The notes below the pieces were generated by a model. It made no database searches, was not told the DNA's origin, and was given only the letters and a program-made list of their open reading frames with translations. From assembly GCF_000218685.1 (NCBI RefSeq), contig NW_006763291.1, positions 1,520,286 to 1,584,285 of the forward strand: a stretch of DNA of 64,000 bases, written 5' to 3'. Shown piece after piece: positions 12,001-24,196 of this stretch; position 1 is the first letter of the stretch; every line of letters starts with the position of its first letter. The DNA comes from Serpula lacrymans var. lacrymans S7.9. Taxonomy: Eukaryota > Basidiomycota > Agaricomycetes > Boletales > Serpulaceae. The position numbers and the translations under genes are program-made.

Positions 12001-13288
12001 ACTTTGCTTTTGGCACCCATAGCGAGCACAGCGATCTCAAGAGCATAGTCACGCAAGATAACATTCCCACTGCGGTCAAGTGCCTCCATGATGATATCCC
12101 CGGCAGGTTTCATCTGTCCACGGAAGCGACCTTCCTTAACTGGTGTAGTAAGGTGAGGGTGGTTGAAGACAGCGCGTGCAAGACGGAGAGGCTTATCGAA
12201 ACCAACTGTACAGACCAGGAAAGGCAGAGCCTCCGTGAGACTTATGGGGTCGAGAGGAATTTGCAGGTAGAGTGCGAAAGGAAGGGCGAGAAGGAAAGCC
12301 AAAACGGACGATGATACGATAGCCGTGCTTAACCAGAAGTTGGATCCCAGAGCTCGCGAGGACAACAAAAGCCGAATGAATGTGGCATGCATCAAAATGT
12401 ATCCGAGAAGGACCAAGAGAATGTCCAGTGAGTCGGCTTTCTGCTCAGACGACCCATTAGAACATTTACACGAAAATAACTTTGTGCAGCTCTTACCTTG
12501 GCAAGCTCCCAGAAGCGCACGACGAGTGCACTGGCAGCATAGGCAATCCATTTCCCACTCTTCATCTCTCCAATGGTCTCAGTCTGGCGTCCCTCAAGAT
12601 GGTACACCACATCGAATTCATCCGCGGCGAACTTTCCATAGTCCTTAAGGGCGTCGATGAAGTTGCCTCGGGCATCCGCGGCAAAGGAAAGCGTGACCAC
12701 TTTGGACCTTGATGACATGGAAGAAGTAGCGGTGAAGCATTGGGCAGGTAGCTGGGTGCTGTCGCCTGCTGTCGTCTCAGCAGCATCGGTTGGGATGTAG
12801 CAGAGAGAAGTATATTTCTCGCCGGAATAAGCAGAGAAATCGTGAGTAATGTAGTGGGTAACGTTGTTAATTGACTGGACGAGTGGAGCCAAGGCTAATG
12901 TTGTTGAGTCTGCAGAGGACTTGATATAAAAATGGTCAATTTCATTTCGTTGCAATCTCAGTACACAAACACTCACCTCTTCTAGTTTCTGCGTAGGCGC
13001 AGGGTCTAATGAGAATATTATTTGCTGTAATTCCAAAGGTCTTGAGCTATCTCCGGCAGCCGAGCGTCCATTGTACCAATTCTCATCGACACCAACCCAT
13101 TCACCGTCTCGCAGTAATGCGTGTGCAGGACGTAGGGTTGATGGGAAAGTAGGAGCAAAGAATGCGGAGTGTTTGATAGCAGATAGGATTTGAAAATATG
13201 CGAGAGTACCAATCACGGAGAAAAAGACTATGGTCTCGATTGGAGAGAATGCGACGCGCCTGGCGAGTGGATGGAGGAGGACACGCAT
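9083..13288 (-). CDS. HMG1: 3-hydroxy-3-methylglutaryl-CoA reductase with sterol-sensing domain
   Basis: This ER-membrane enzyme reduces HMG-CoA to mevalonate with NADPH, the committed step to ergosterol and other isoprenoids. Seven exons (13288-12977, 12919-12497, 12440-11898, 11750-11517, 11459-10466, 10409-9557, 9497-9083) sum to 1257 residues with every junction in frame. The first transmembrane segment is near residue 20. A lumenal domain follows. The sterol-sensing membrane region then begins at [19 protein letters not shown]. After a linker comes the catalytic part: [30 protein letters not shown] is read across 10409-10300, then the substrate loop [11 protein letters not shown], the NADP-site motif [17 protein letters not shown] with the catalytic Lys, and [19 protein letters not shown] near the end contains the catalytic His. 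The 57-nt first intron keeps the frame open, so a simple reading would miss it. The gene is convergent with Stn1, and its 5' end faces the gene-poor stretch leading to the SDR gene. Confidence 0.97.
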
Positions 13289-16246
13289 GGCAAAATATGG
13301 TCTAGAGGGATAATACTTGAAGTATAGTGGTAATACCCCAGACCTATATATAAAAAGACAGTCAACTGCGAACGACCATCACAAGGCTGGGAATGATGCT
13401 CACCTATGTATGGCGCAGCCTTTATACCTCTATAATGGCAAGCAGATGCGACAATAGAACGAAAGGGAGGTGATGAGGTGGTCCTCGCTGGGGAAAGCAA
13501 AGGAGGAAGCGAGGTATGGGCAGACCTTGAGCGCAGCAAAAAGGCAGAGAATGGTACGAGGGCTATCCGCAATTTACAACTTTTTTATTTGGATCTAATC
13601 GGCTAAATAAGTACCACCCATAAACTCGCACAGGACCCCAGAAACCATTGTCCATGGAGCGCTCATTGATTCGCTCCTGGTTTCATCCATGCATTGTCCT
13701 TGACACTACTGTCACCTTCAGCTCGTTGCAGGCGTTTAACTGTGCCACCAAAAGTCTATTGGAGGGCAACACACCGTCGCATTAAACATGAACAAGAGCG
13801 AATCACAATGGCCGTCCAAGACTTGTGCAGGGCTCTGATTCGCTATTAGGAAACGTTTTCCTGCGGCCGCTCTCCTAGGCACCACATTCATGCTACTTCC
13901 GCTTTGGTCAGTTTGTATGGTCTTCCGTCATTGGCCTTTCTAGAAAATCAAACTGGAGCCCACAGAACTGTAATGCAAGTAGCATGGATGATATCAAGAC
14001 CACTAGAACCAGCGAACGCCGCAACCAATCCCATTCAAGTCACATTCTGGTCTCGCTATTCCTGCGAAACTAAGGACGAATGAATGGTGGTGCATCAGGC
14101 CAATTATCAGTGTATGACCGCATCAAATTGCAGGGGAACCAGTCCTGTGTCTTGATGTCAAGAGACCATTGGCGTATGGGTGCTGATACGGTAGCGATGC
14201 ATGGTGACGGGCTCTGCGGCGGTGCCTTTCTAAACTCATCTCGGGGTCATAGCCTGAGAAGTGGAAACAGTTATTAGCTTTTGTTCTTTTTGCCAACTTG
14301 GATCCGTATACCCAATCCAGAAGCACATCTCCAATAGATCTTGTGCACTTCTTGTGGTTTGATATGGACACCTCGAATGGATCCGGGCCCAGTCAGTTCC
14401 CCATGCATTCTCTTGGTTTACTTCCGCACGGCGTCAATTCAAGGCGTCTGCACATTTCACACTCGCTGCTTTGCGACATGTTCCCTGTACTGTCGTCGCA
14501 AATGAAGAGTTGCTTCAGAACGTCAAACTCAAACGTAACACAGCTAGCCAATGCACCAAAGCTGTGATACCTCTACACCGAGTCTGGTTCCTGAGCCAAT
14601 CGCTGACGCCGTAATCCATCCGCGGGTAACCGGTCCCTCTCTCCGGTTCCGACGCCGACCCGGATGGCCTCTTCTTGCATGGCCATTGACCACTCGATTA
14701 TCCCCTGGCTTCTTCAAAGGAAATCTTTTAAACTGCATCTCCAATTTTTCATGTCAGGACGGCTGCAGATCGTTATCTTCTTAGTTGCGGCGGTCATATC
14801 GCTGAATGATCACGCTATCTGACACATTCATTTCCTTCATATTCAGCGTCTATTGATACCTAACGGTTCTCGCTCCGGAGGTTACAGGAGATATCCCGTC
14901 GAGAACCTCGATGACGCCTCCATATCGCTGCTCCAAGAAAAGGTCGTCTGTATCACCGATGCAAATACCTGTATCATCCAGCCGGCTCAGCGACTTTTTC
15001 TCCCTTTGACCGCTCTATAAGCAATGTCCTCCATCACCGGATGCCATCGTACCACGTTTATGGGTGACCTGCTGTGCACGGTGCATCCAAATATCCGCTC
15101 TTGCCCGCTTGTCTGAGCACACCAGTTTCGTAGCCTCTCTCTCATTCGTGGCATTTACAGCTTCCCGTCAAACGTCCATGAGGCAGACATGTGCGGTTAA
15201 TAGTCTATGCCGCAAATGCTTGAAGATCATGCTTGGCTTACATGGAATATGCAGATTGTTAGCCCGCAGTTCGCATTCCCAAAAACACGCTCTATGCCCC
15301 CTTGACACCCTCGAGCTATACTATTTGCAATGTAAGTTGGTTACGAGCATGGTCGATAGCTTATCTCTTGCGAGCTAGCTCGCATTCCCGCCACATCCAT
15401 TCGCAATCTTCGGTTATTTCAGCACTCACCGTGACTCAGACTTAAAGGCCATGATTGTGGCTTTCGAATTTAGCCAATACGGGGCAGCCAGCAGACTTGG
15501 GGCGTTTCTCAAGCAGGTCACGATATCCTTTATCAAGATATAAACAGCTAATACATCATCGTTATTCGCCGCGTTCGCTACACGCCGGCTATCGTGAACT
15601 ATGCAACAACTCACGGTCTCCGTTCTACGCAACAGGCAACTCGCGATACCGGGAATAGACAAGTTGGCGCTGGTCTATAGTTTGCGTCATGCATGATGCT
15701 GCTGTACTCGAATGAAACGTGTCTTGATCGGAACATGAGGCGCCATTCATAAGACTCAAAGATAGGATTATGTGGCGCTTGCTCCATCTCAGAGCCTTCG
15801 ATATAAGGTTGGTGTACTATTGATATGGCATAGGAGCCACTTGCATAGGGTCCTCGCCTCGATATAAGGTTGGTGTACTATTGATATGACATAGGAGCAA
15901 CTTGCACAGGGTCCTCGCCTCTCGGTATAACGATATACCCCCTGTTCCGATTCATTGAACGCGAAAATCCACTTAAATAGGGCTAGTAGTGTACTAGCGC
16001 TGTTTGGCTATTATTGAAAATGCAGCATCACGAGTGTCTATCAGTCTGAAAGCTGTATAGTCCGCCTGTTAGCGAGTTTACAATCATATCAGAATATCTT
16101 GGAAACATATATTCATTACGCCATAGCAAGCACAGTGTGGGACAGGCCGGATGGCGTCGGCAGCGGCAATGGCGTTCTCGTTGACGCCGAACGCATGAAT
16201 TGTCTTTCCGGTTTGTTTTTGACAGCGAGAGAGTATTGCAGATAAC
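13289..16246. other. Gene-poor stretch of about 3 kb
   Basis: Only short, unrelated open frames occur on either strand, none with recognisable family motifs or a convincing splice chain. The right part (about 15790-16080) includes a tandem 61-bp duplication. The left edge should hold the HMG-CoA reductase promoter. It could contain a badly decayed mobile element, but I could not find terminal repeats or conserved protein fragments. Confidence 0.5.
15799..15920. repeat. Two tandem copies of a 61-bp unit
   Basis: Bases 15799-15859 and 15860-15920 are head-to-tail copies of the same 61-bp sequence starting CGATATAAGGTTGGTGTACT. They differ at three positions (G/A, C/A and T/C). The copies are noncoding and lie in the gene-poor stretch upstream of the SDR gene at 16247. 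Confidence 0.9.
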
Positions 16247-17875
16247 ATGTCGTTGTCGTTGGTATGGCTTCTGGCCATCATCCCCCTGATTTTGTATCTC
16301 TACATCCGACGCAACGATAAGCTTTTATGCCAACTTCCCTCAGAGGCGCTCTCCTTCTCGCCAAAGCGGTTCACCCCAGACGTCGTGCGCGATGCTGCGA
16401 GGAAGATGGCAGAGTCGCCTGTGGTTGTGGACACCCTGCCGCGGACTGGACGTAGATATATTGTCGTTGGTGGGGTGAGTCCATTGCTAGCAGCTTCTTT
16501 TTTGGGAATCCACGACTGATTACCGCTATCGTGATAAAAGGCCGGTTTCCTTGGAGGATGGATGGTCTTGCATCTGCTTCAGCGAGGCGAAGACCCAAGA
16601 CGAATAAGAATCATAGACATCCGCGCGCCGTCTCGACCTGACCTCAAGAAAGGAGAAGCACAAAAGGTCGCCTTTTATCAAGCAGATATATCCGATGCAG
16701 CAGCCGTAGAGGCTGCATTCAAAGCGCCATGGCCTCCCTGCGACGCCGACGCCGGCCAACCAGAGCCTGAAATCACCGTCTTCAACAGTGCCGCCAGTAT
16801 TCGCTTCTACGAACGTCATACCGCTCTTGTCCCCCGTTCTGCCAAGGTCAATCTCGATGGCGTCCAGAACGTCGTCAAAGCAGCTTGCTCAGTCGGCGCC
16901 ACTGTCCTCATCTACACCTCATCAGGATCTGTCGCCGTTCATCGATCGCGATTCTGGCTGTGGCCATGGGAAAAGCAGCCCAAATACTTTGTGCAAGTGC
17001 TCAACGACGATGACAGCATCGTGCCCAAACGTCACGAGCAGTTCTTTTCCAACTATGCTGCAACAAAGATACGAGGCGAGAGAGCTGTGCGGGCGGCAGA
17101 TAAGAGTGCTGCTGCTGGCCAGAAAACGTTGAGGACGGGCTGTATTCGTCCTGGAAATGGGATATTCGGCCCTGGTGGAGACATTTTATGTGGGGCCTAC
17201 CTCGTCCGTAGGGACAATCCTACGTGGGTGAACCACATCCTACAATCTTTTTCCTACGTAGAAAACTGCTCTCAAGCCCATCTATGCTATGAGCGCCGCC
17301 TCATAGATCTCCACCAAGGAAGCTCAAACCCAGATATAGGAGGACAAGCTTTTACGATCACAGATACCGGACCTCCCGTCACATTCGGCGATTGCTACAC
17401 TGCTCTAACTACCCTCTCCCCCGACCCGGTATTTCCTGTCTTCTCTCCCACCGCCATGCTGCTTCTCGCCCATATCCTTGAATTTATATATCTTTCACGA
17501 TTCTTCCTTTCAGAATCGTCTTCTCAGCTAATGCGCTTCTTCGCTCGGTTTATACCCAATATTACGGGAGATATTATTAATTTGCAACCTTCGCTCTTTG
17601 CACTCACTTCGATTCACTTGGTTTTTGATGATTCACGAGCCCGTCTTCCTCCAGCAAAGGGTGGTCTGGGCTACAACGGCTGCTTCACATCTCTTCAGGG
17701 ACTTTGTAAGACAGTCGACGAGCACATCAAAGCTGGTGAAAGTGGAGAAGAACGTTCATTGTCAGGCGGCATCAGTTTCGGTTTTGGCCTCACGAAAGCT
17801 TCGAGAGGAGTAGACAAGGTGCAGAAGAAAGTTAGCGAGCAGTTACAGTTAGATGCTGTGGGAGCCTTAAATTAA
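16247..17875 (+). CDS. 3-beta-hydroxysteroid dehydrogenase/isomerase-family SDR, membrane-anchored
   Basis: Two exons (16247-16474, 16541-17875) give 520 residues. An N-terminal hydrophobic segment (LVWLLAIIPLILYLYI) should anchor it in a membrane, probably the ER. The NAD(P)-binding motif is created across the intron: RRYIVVGG joins AGFLGGW, giving GGxGFLGxW. Further extended-SDR signs are IIDI after beta-2, FYQADISD, FNSAASI, YTSSGSV and the catalytic pair in NYAATK (YxxxK), followed by IRPGNGIFGPGG. A second hydrophobic stretch (AMLLLAHILEFIYLSRFFL) lies in the C-terminal half, as in membrane-bound ERG26/3-beta-HSD relatives. The family oxidises 3-beta-hydroxy sterols or steroid-like alcohols. 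The substrate here is unknown. At about 520 residues it is longer than typical ERG26, so I would not name it ERG26. HMG-CoA reductase lies 3 kb away. Confidence 0.88.
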
Positions 17876-18493
17876 TATTATTGGAAGCGACATCTATTGC
17901 AGAGGCTTGTCGATACAAATCAAGTTGTCAATGGGAGTGTGGCAGTCATGGAAAAGTCTGGCCTGCAGTGTCATCGATGGTTTGTTGATGCTCTGACTTT
18001 GGTTGAAGTCATAGTCAGTTTTTGAGCGCTCAGTGATATGACTCTTGATATGGCTCTTTGTAAGCAGTGAGTCATGCAGCAAGTCATTAGCAGCGCCATG
18101 ATAACTATGTACACTATAATGTTCGCAGCTCGGTTCTCGATAACGCAAATGGTGTTTCTTACATCTGACCGAAATTGGTCTTCAAAAGTATGTTGGAGGA
18201 AGTTTTGGAAACCCAAATGGGATTAGCTCAGATTTTTGAATTGCGCTTAGCCATAAAACTATCAAGCGAGTTCGACCACTTTGCAGATGCTATGCCGCTT
18301 TATCGGAAAATACATCAAGACTCTCAAGGTGGTGGATCGGTGCCGCTTTGCCAGAAGCGCAAAGAGTCATTCATGTACTGAACTCTTTTAAGTTTTCAAG
18401 GTATTTAATACCCTCTTCACGGATTGCATTTGTCCGAACCAATCATTTATAAAAGGCGCTACAGTCTTACATCGACTCTGTTCACAAGGCAAT
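17876..18493. other. Intergenic region, promoter of the aldo/keto reductase gene
   Basis: No coding sequence is supported. The right end carries a TATA-like box at 18448-18455 just ahead of the downstream gene. The left end is the 3' flank of the SDR gene. Confidence 0.6.
18448..18455 (+). promoter_or_regulatory. TATA-box-like element
   Basis: TATAAAAG sits 39 bases before the start codon at 18494, a spacing that fits a short 5' UTR. No other core element is clear. Confidence 0.5.
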
Positions 18494-19977
<1,484 letters not shown>

Positions 19978-20604
19978 AATTCAAGAACCGTTGGGAGCTT
20001 TACGCCATGGGCACTCCCGCTGCACGGACTTCAAAAGAGGATATATGTAACATTAGTTGCAAGTCTGAATCCGTGACTATACTGAAAATGCTCTGTAGTA
20101 CTGCAATGTAAACCCGTTGAAAAAGGCGTCTATGATGCAGCGCTACGGAGTACTCGGAATAATGTAATGATCTTTGGAATTTGGCGTACCTTCGGGTGAA
20201 GTTGAGCCTGCGTTGCAACCTGAAGCCATTTATTGGTTAATGCTCATATAACGTATACAACAAAGTAATCAACACCCTGGAACGAAACAAATGGACGAAA
20301 AAGATAACGTTCCGCTGTACTCTGACACATTAATGTGTACGGCGTCGAAGTTATGAAGGTCTCACAATAACAATGAATACGTACCTCATTTGCACTGTCA
20401 TATCTTGATGGTGATCTAGTTGTTCCACCCAGTATAGTATTCGTAGTAATTTGGTTCGATAGGGGAGACAAATCCAGGAGCAATGTTCTGATACATGTCA
20501 CAATAACCTTGCGTGATTGTAGAATTTTATCCGCCTTCAAGACTAGTAATACAAAGGTAATCTACAAGGGCATGTGATCAGTGTACTAGTACCAGCTTGT
20601 GCCT
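19978..20604. other. Intergenic region between convergent genes
   Basis: No gene is supported. It contains the 3' flanks of the aldo/keto reductase gene and of the minus-strand MDR dehydrogenase. Minor minus-strand frames (20000-20218, 20244-20540) have no family resemblance. Confidence 0.6.
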
Positions 20605-22137
20605 TCATGGTTTCACCGCGATCTTCAGAGCCGCGCGAGAGTTCATCTTATCCAGCGCCTCTTGATATTCTTCGATCTTGAACACATCGGTCACCTTGCA
20701 TTGCAAATTGTCAGTCCAGGTGCTGCGCAGGTGCTGCAGTGACTTACCATGCCCTTAACTCTGATTTTACCACTGTCCAGATAGGCTACGGCGCGAGGGA
20801 AGCAATGCGTCTGCGCGAACGAGCCAATAATCTGGTGATGATGTCCTCCGTTAGTAATTGCTTGCCAGAGGCAAGAAACTCCAACGGACCTTGATTTCGT
20901 CTCCGAATATTTTCGAGGGTGGCCAGTGCACACGAGCCTCATTCGAATATACGCCATAGATCATGAGCGTTCCTCCCCTCCGCACATAGTTAATCGCGTC
21001 ATTGGCTACGCTCTCCGATCCAGTTGCTTCAACCTTCAAAAATAGGACTCGAGGCTTTAGAAATATGGTTCCAGGACTGACGGAGACAGACATACGACAA
21101 CGTCAAAGCCATAAGGGAATTCGCTCTTGATCTGCTCCCACTGCGGACCTGGGTTTTCTCTGTCTAGCTCGAAATACTGGTCCCCGGCGTCCAACTCTTG
21201 GGCAATTTTTGTCTTGATACCTTTGTTGGCGGCTATGACTACCTTCGTGGCCCCGTTTAGTTTCAGCAACTGGGCAAGAACGAGGCCAGTGGGTCCAGCT
21301 CCAATGACTAGGGCTTCGATGCCAACGGCAGCATTGAGTTTGTCCATGCCATGGATGGCACAAGCGGTAGGTTCGACTAACGTAGCCTCCTCATCGGTGA
21401 GATTGTGAATCTTGTACACTTTTTTTCCGTGACTAAACGGGAAAAGTGAATTAGGTATCAATTTCAATGAGAAAATGAAGGACTTACAAGACCACGTATT
21501 CGGCAAATCCACCATCTGTGGTGACACCCAGGCCATTGAAATTCTCGCACAGAAGAGTTTGACCTCGTCGACAATAAAAGCAAGTTTCGCACTGTATTGC
21601 TATTGAGCACCATAACAATAGCATGAGTGAATCTTATGGCGTACGGTCACTCCAGGATCTGCTACACATCGATCACCCTCAGTAAAACCGCGCACATTCT
21701 TCCCTATACTTGTTATTGTGCCGGTCACCTCATGGCCTGGGATCAGCTGAACCGATCCAAAACAGATCAGACAAGCAAGATGTATATTGCCAAATGGATC
21801 TTACAGGAAATTTAGAGATAAACTCTCCCTCATGTAAGTGGTTATCAGTTCCGCACATTCCTACTCAAGTTACCTACTACTCTGAGCAAAATAAAGGATA
21901 ACACGTACCACAATATGATACTGTTAGACACAATAATCAAGATAAATTGGAGACCAGCTGAAGAATCAGGATCACCTTTGATCAAAACTTCGTCGTCAGA
22001 AATGGTGGGAATTGGGACATAGCGTGTTTCAAACTGACGTGGCTATCGTGATCCTTTAGCAAAATGAAAGCACGGATGATAATAGCTCAACGTGCAGCAT
22101 GATAATATACAGCTTTCATAGTAGTGGATGCTGCCAT
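20605..22137 (-). CDS. Zinc-type MDR polyol dehydrogenase-like protein, copy A (arabinitol dehydrogenase-like)
   Basis: This is a zinc-dependent medium-chain alcohol dehydrogenase that would interconvert sugar alcohols and ketoses with NAD(P). It is assembled from about nine exons running from ATG at 22137 to TGA at 20605-20607. Catalytic zinc ligands are in the CGMCGTD and PGHEVTG motifs. Structural zinc cysteines are in [17 protein letters not shown]. The Rossmann motif is [13 protein letters not shown]. Further segments are [23 protein letters not shown] and a C-terminal [18 protein letters not shown]. One exon is only 12 nt long (21909-21920). The arrangement resembles rust-fungus D-arabinitol dehydrogenases and sorbitol dehydrogenases; exact substrate is inference. 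A close paralogue with the same intron positions lies at 52041-53491 on the plus strand. No inactivating change was seen. Confidence 0.88.
21909..21920 (-). other. 12-nt microexon of the MDR dehydrogenase gene
   Basis: The 12-nt exon reads TATCATATTGTG on the minus strand. It lies between an intron ending TAACAG and one starting GTACGT. It supplies the codons joining LIKV to the CGMCGTD zinc motif. The paralogue has an equal-size exon at the same protein position (52262-52273). Confidence 0.8.
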
Positions 22138-22494
22138 CTTAATTGCAAGTTCTATGAAAATGTTAGTTGATGTTAACTGAGGATCGTTACAACTCACAGG
22201 AGATGGAGCGGGTAGTGCAAAGGTGAAATGATAGGAAGGAAAAAAGGTAGGGCGTGTGTCAGAGAAAGATACCACTGAGCTGCACTTCGGTATACGGATG
22301 CCGGTCCGCTCAGTCCCACACGTGACAATGTTATGGTGATCATAAAATAGAACAGAGGTGGTCATCTCACCCGACAACCGCATTTCTCCGATTTTTTCAG
22401 ATGCAAGACAGAGAATCTTCCAAAAATATGATTGCAGATAATGTGACATTGAAGCTCGACCAGCTCCTTTGCTGAAATGGAAGAACCAAACTGA
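22138..22494. other. Short intergenic region, MDR promoter side
   Basis: No coding sequence is supported. It should hold the promoter of the minus-strand MDR gene and the 3' end of the Nudix gene transcript. Confidence 0.5.
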
Positions 22495-23844
22495 CTAGCG
22501 AGGCAGGGGCCAGGGCAACTCCTTTTTTAATTGAAGGCATAATTGCACATATGCAGGGTCTGTTTCGTCAGTCACATATCCATGACGAACCAAAAAATCC
22601 ACAAGAGCGAGGGCAGAACTAGGTTTGAACATGCCCTCCATTAGGTTCTCCAGCACCATCTGCACATCCATCAACTCGAAGCTCTCCACCTCTCCGTCGG
22701 CCACATTTGTTCTTGGAAAGACAGAGCCATCAGCAGGTAGGGGTAAATCAAATAGATAGTAAACGCCAGGAAGAACCCATCCTGCTGGCGAGCGATTAGG
22801 GAACGGAAGGAGTCCAGCTGAGCGAATATGCTGTCGAACATATGATGCATCTAGAGATGCTTCTTCTGAGCTTTCGCGCACTATTGTGGAAAGAGCGCTA
22901 TCGCCTGCAGCAATTCCCCCGCCAACGGTCACGTCCAAACGGCCTGGCCACCTGCAAAGATGTCATCAAGCGAATGTGCTCGCGAAAAACTCATATACAT
23001 ACGTGCGCTTTGTCTTGGATCGCCGAGGTACCCACAACATCCTCTTGCCAGTGTCATTGGAGTCGAAATATGCTGAGTGAAACCTATCAGCAACCGTTAG
23101 CAGACACTTTTAGAAGAGGCACGTACCTGTAAGCAAGCACCCGAAGTTTGCAAAGCCAAAAAGGGGAAGAGATGTTCGTTCTACAGTGAATGCAACCGAA
23201 TCTTCAAAAGATTCAATCCGAGCAGGGTTATAAATTGGGTATGCCTCGTTACTCCAGCCTATGCAACGCGTACTATGAGTCGGACGACGAATAAATTTGT
23301 GGACGGACGCACCTCTTAACATATCACGAAACATGCCGCCTTCCCTCCATTCGTCTACCAACCTCCCAATATGATGGGACCTTAGCTCCCTTCCACCAGC
23401 ATTAACCCAGGGCGCAAAAGCCATTGCCCAAGGTGAGCCTGCTGGATCACCATTTGCGGACGAGCCACGAACTCGAATATCCCATGGTGATTTCCCCTGC
23501 AATCTAAGTTGAACTCTGTGGTCATCGAGCAATGCCGAAAATAAGTCCTGCCTCAAAAATCCGATAGGAGATGAAGAACAAGACAAAGGTGCTGCAGACA
23601 AGAAGAGAGGGTAAACGTGCTCCTTGTCAACCAACGTTTCATCTTTCCTACTAGCGATCCAATGTGTCTTATTCTCGTCATGAAAGGATCCTGATGATAG
23701 TACAAGATTGTTTGACGCGCGAACGAGAGGCAAGAGACTGGTATGCGAGTACGACCGTGACCTCGCCTGCGTTGCTGGTTGACCATAATAGCCAGACCTT
23801 ACAGCACAAGCGTACCAGCACTTGGAAACCCGAGACCAAACCAT
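22495..23844 (-). CDS. DUF4743-Nudix hydrolase, thiamine pyrophosphokinase-related family
   Basis: Homologues (yeast YJR142W type, plant Nudix 20/24) have an N-terminal DUF4743 half related to thiamine pyrophosphokinase and a C-terminal Nudix half that removes damaged thiamine diphosphates. Exons join by GT-AG introns: MFRDMLRG joins GWSNEAYPIYNP, FGCLLTA joins YFDSNDTGK, and KTKRT joins WPGRLDVTVGGG. The Nudix box runs GGGIAAGD then SALSTIV then RESSEEA, so the first glutamate of the consensus is Asp while the metal-binding REx2EE is intact. Upstream, PIGFLRQDLF, GWSNEAYPIYN and LPLFGFANFGCLLT match the DUF4743 part. The first in-frame ATG is at 23844. An earlier TTG-opened reading is not a real start, and the Arg/Ser-rich N-terminus could be a mitochondrial presequence. 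It lies head-to-tail between the viperin-like gene and MDR copy A. Confidence 0.88.
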
Positions 23845-24196
23845 ACTTGTTATACGGGCAACGATGACAAGTGAGTGCAAGAGCGTACAACTAGTACGGG
23901 TATAAGTAACTTACTAGTAAGTAGTTATGGGTACTAGTAGCGGAGTCTGGTTAGAACCTAGCGCTGATCTTCCATCAATTGCCCACAAACGTTTCAAAGG
24001 GAATCCTTCATCTCCGAGCCACTTGCATGCCCAAGCTTTTATGCTTTACAACGATGTAACTAGTATGTTATTCTATAACAGTTTTCAATGTGCTCGTTGA
24101 CCGATCCTTGCAGATTTATACTAATTACATAAATTTTTCGAAATTACAGAATGATACTATGCACACGACGGCTCAAAAGTTCAAACGACCTATGAA
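23845..24196. other. Short intergenic region between the Nudix and viperin-like genes
   Basis: A 352-bp AT-rich spacer with no supported gene. It should hold the Nudix promoter and the viperin-like 3' UTR, both on the minus strand. Confidence 0.5.

Noticed and set aside
23845..23880. An extended N-terminus of the Nudix gene up to 23880
   Set aside because: The extra codons begin with TTG; the first in-frame ATG is at 23844.
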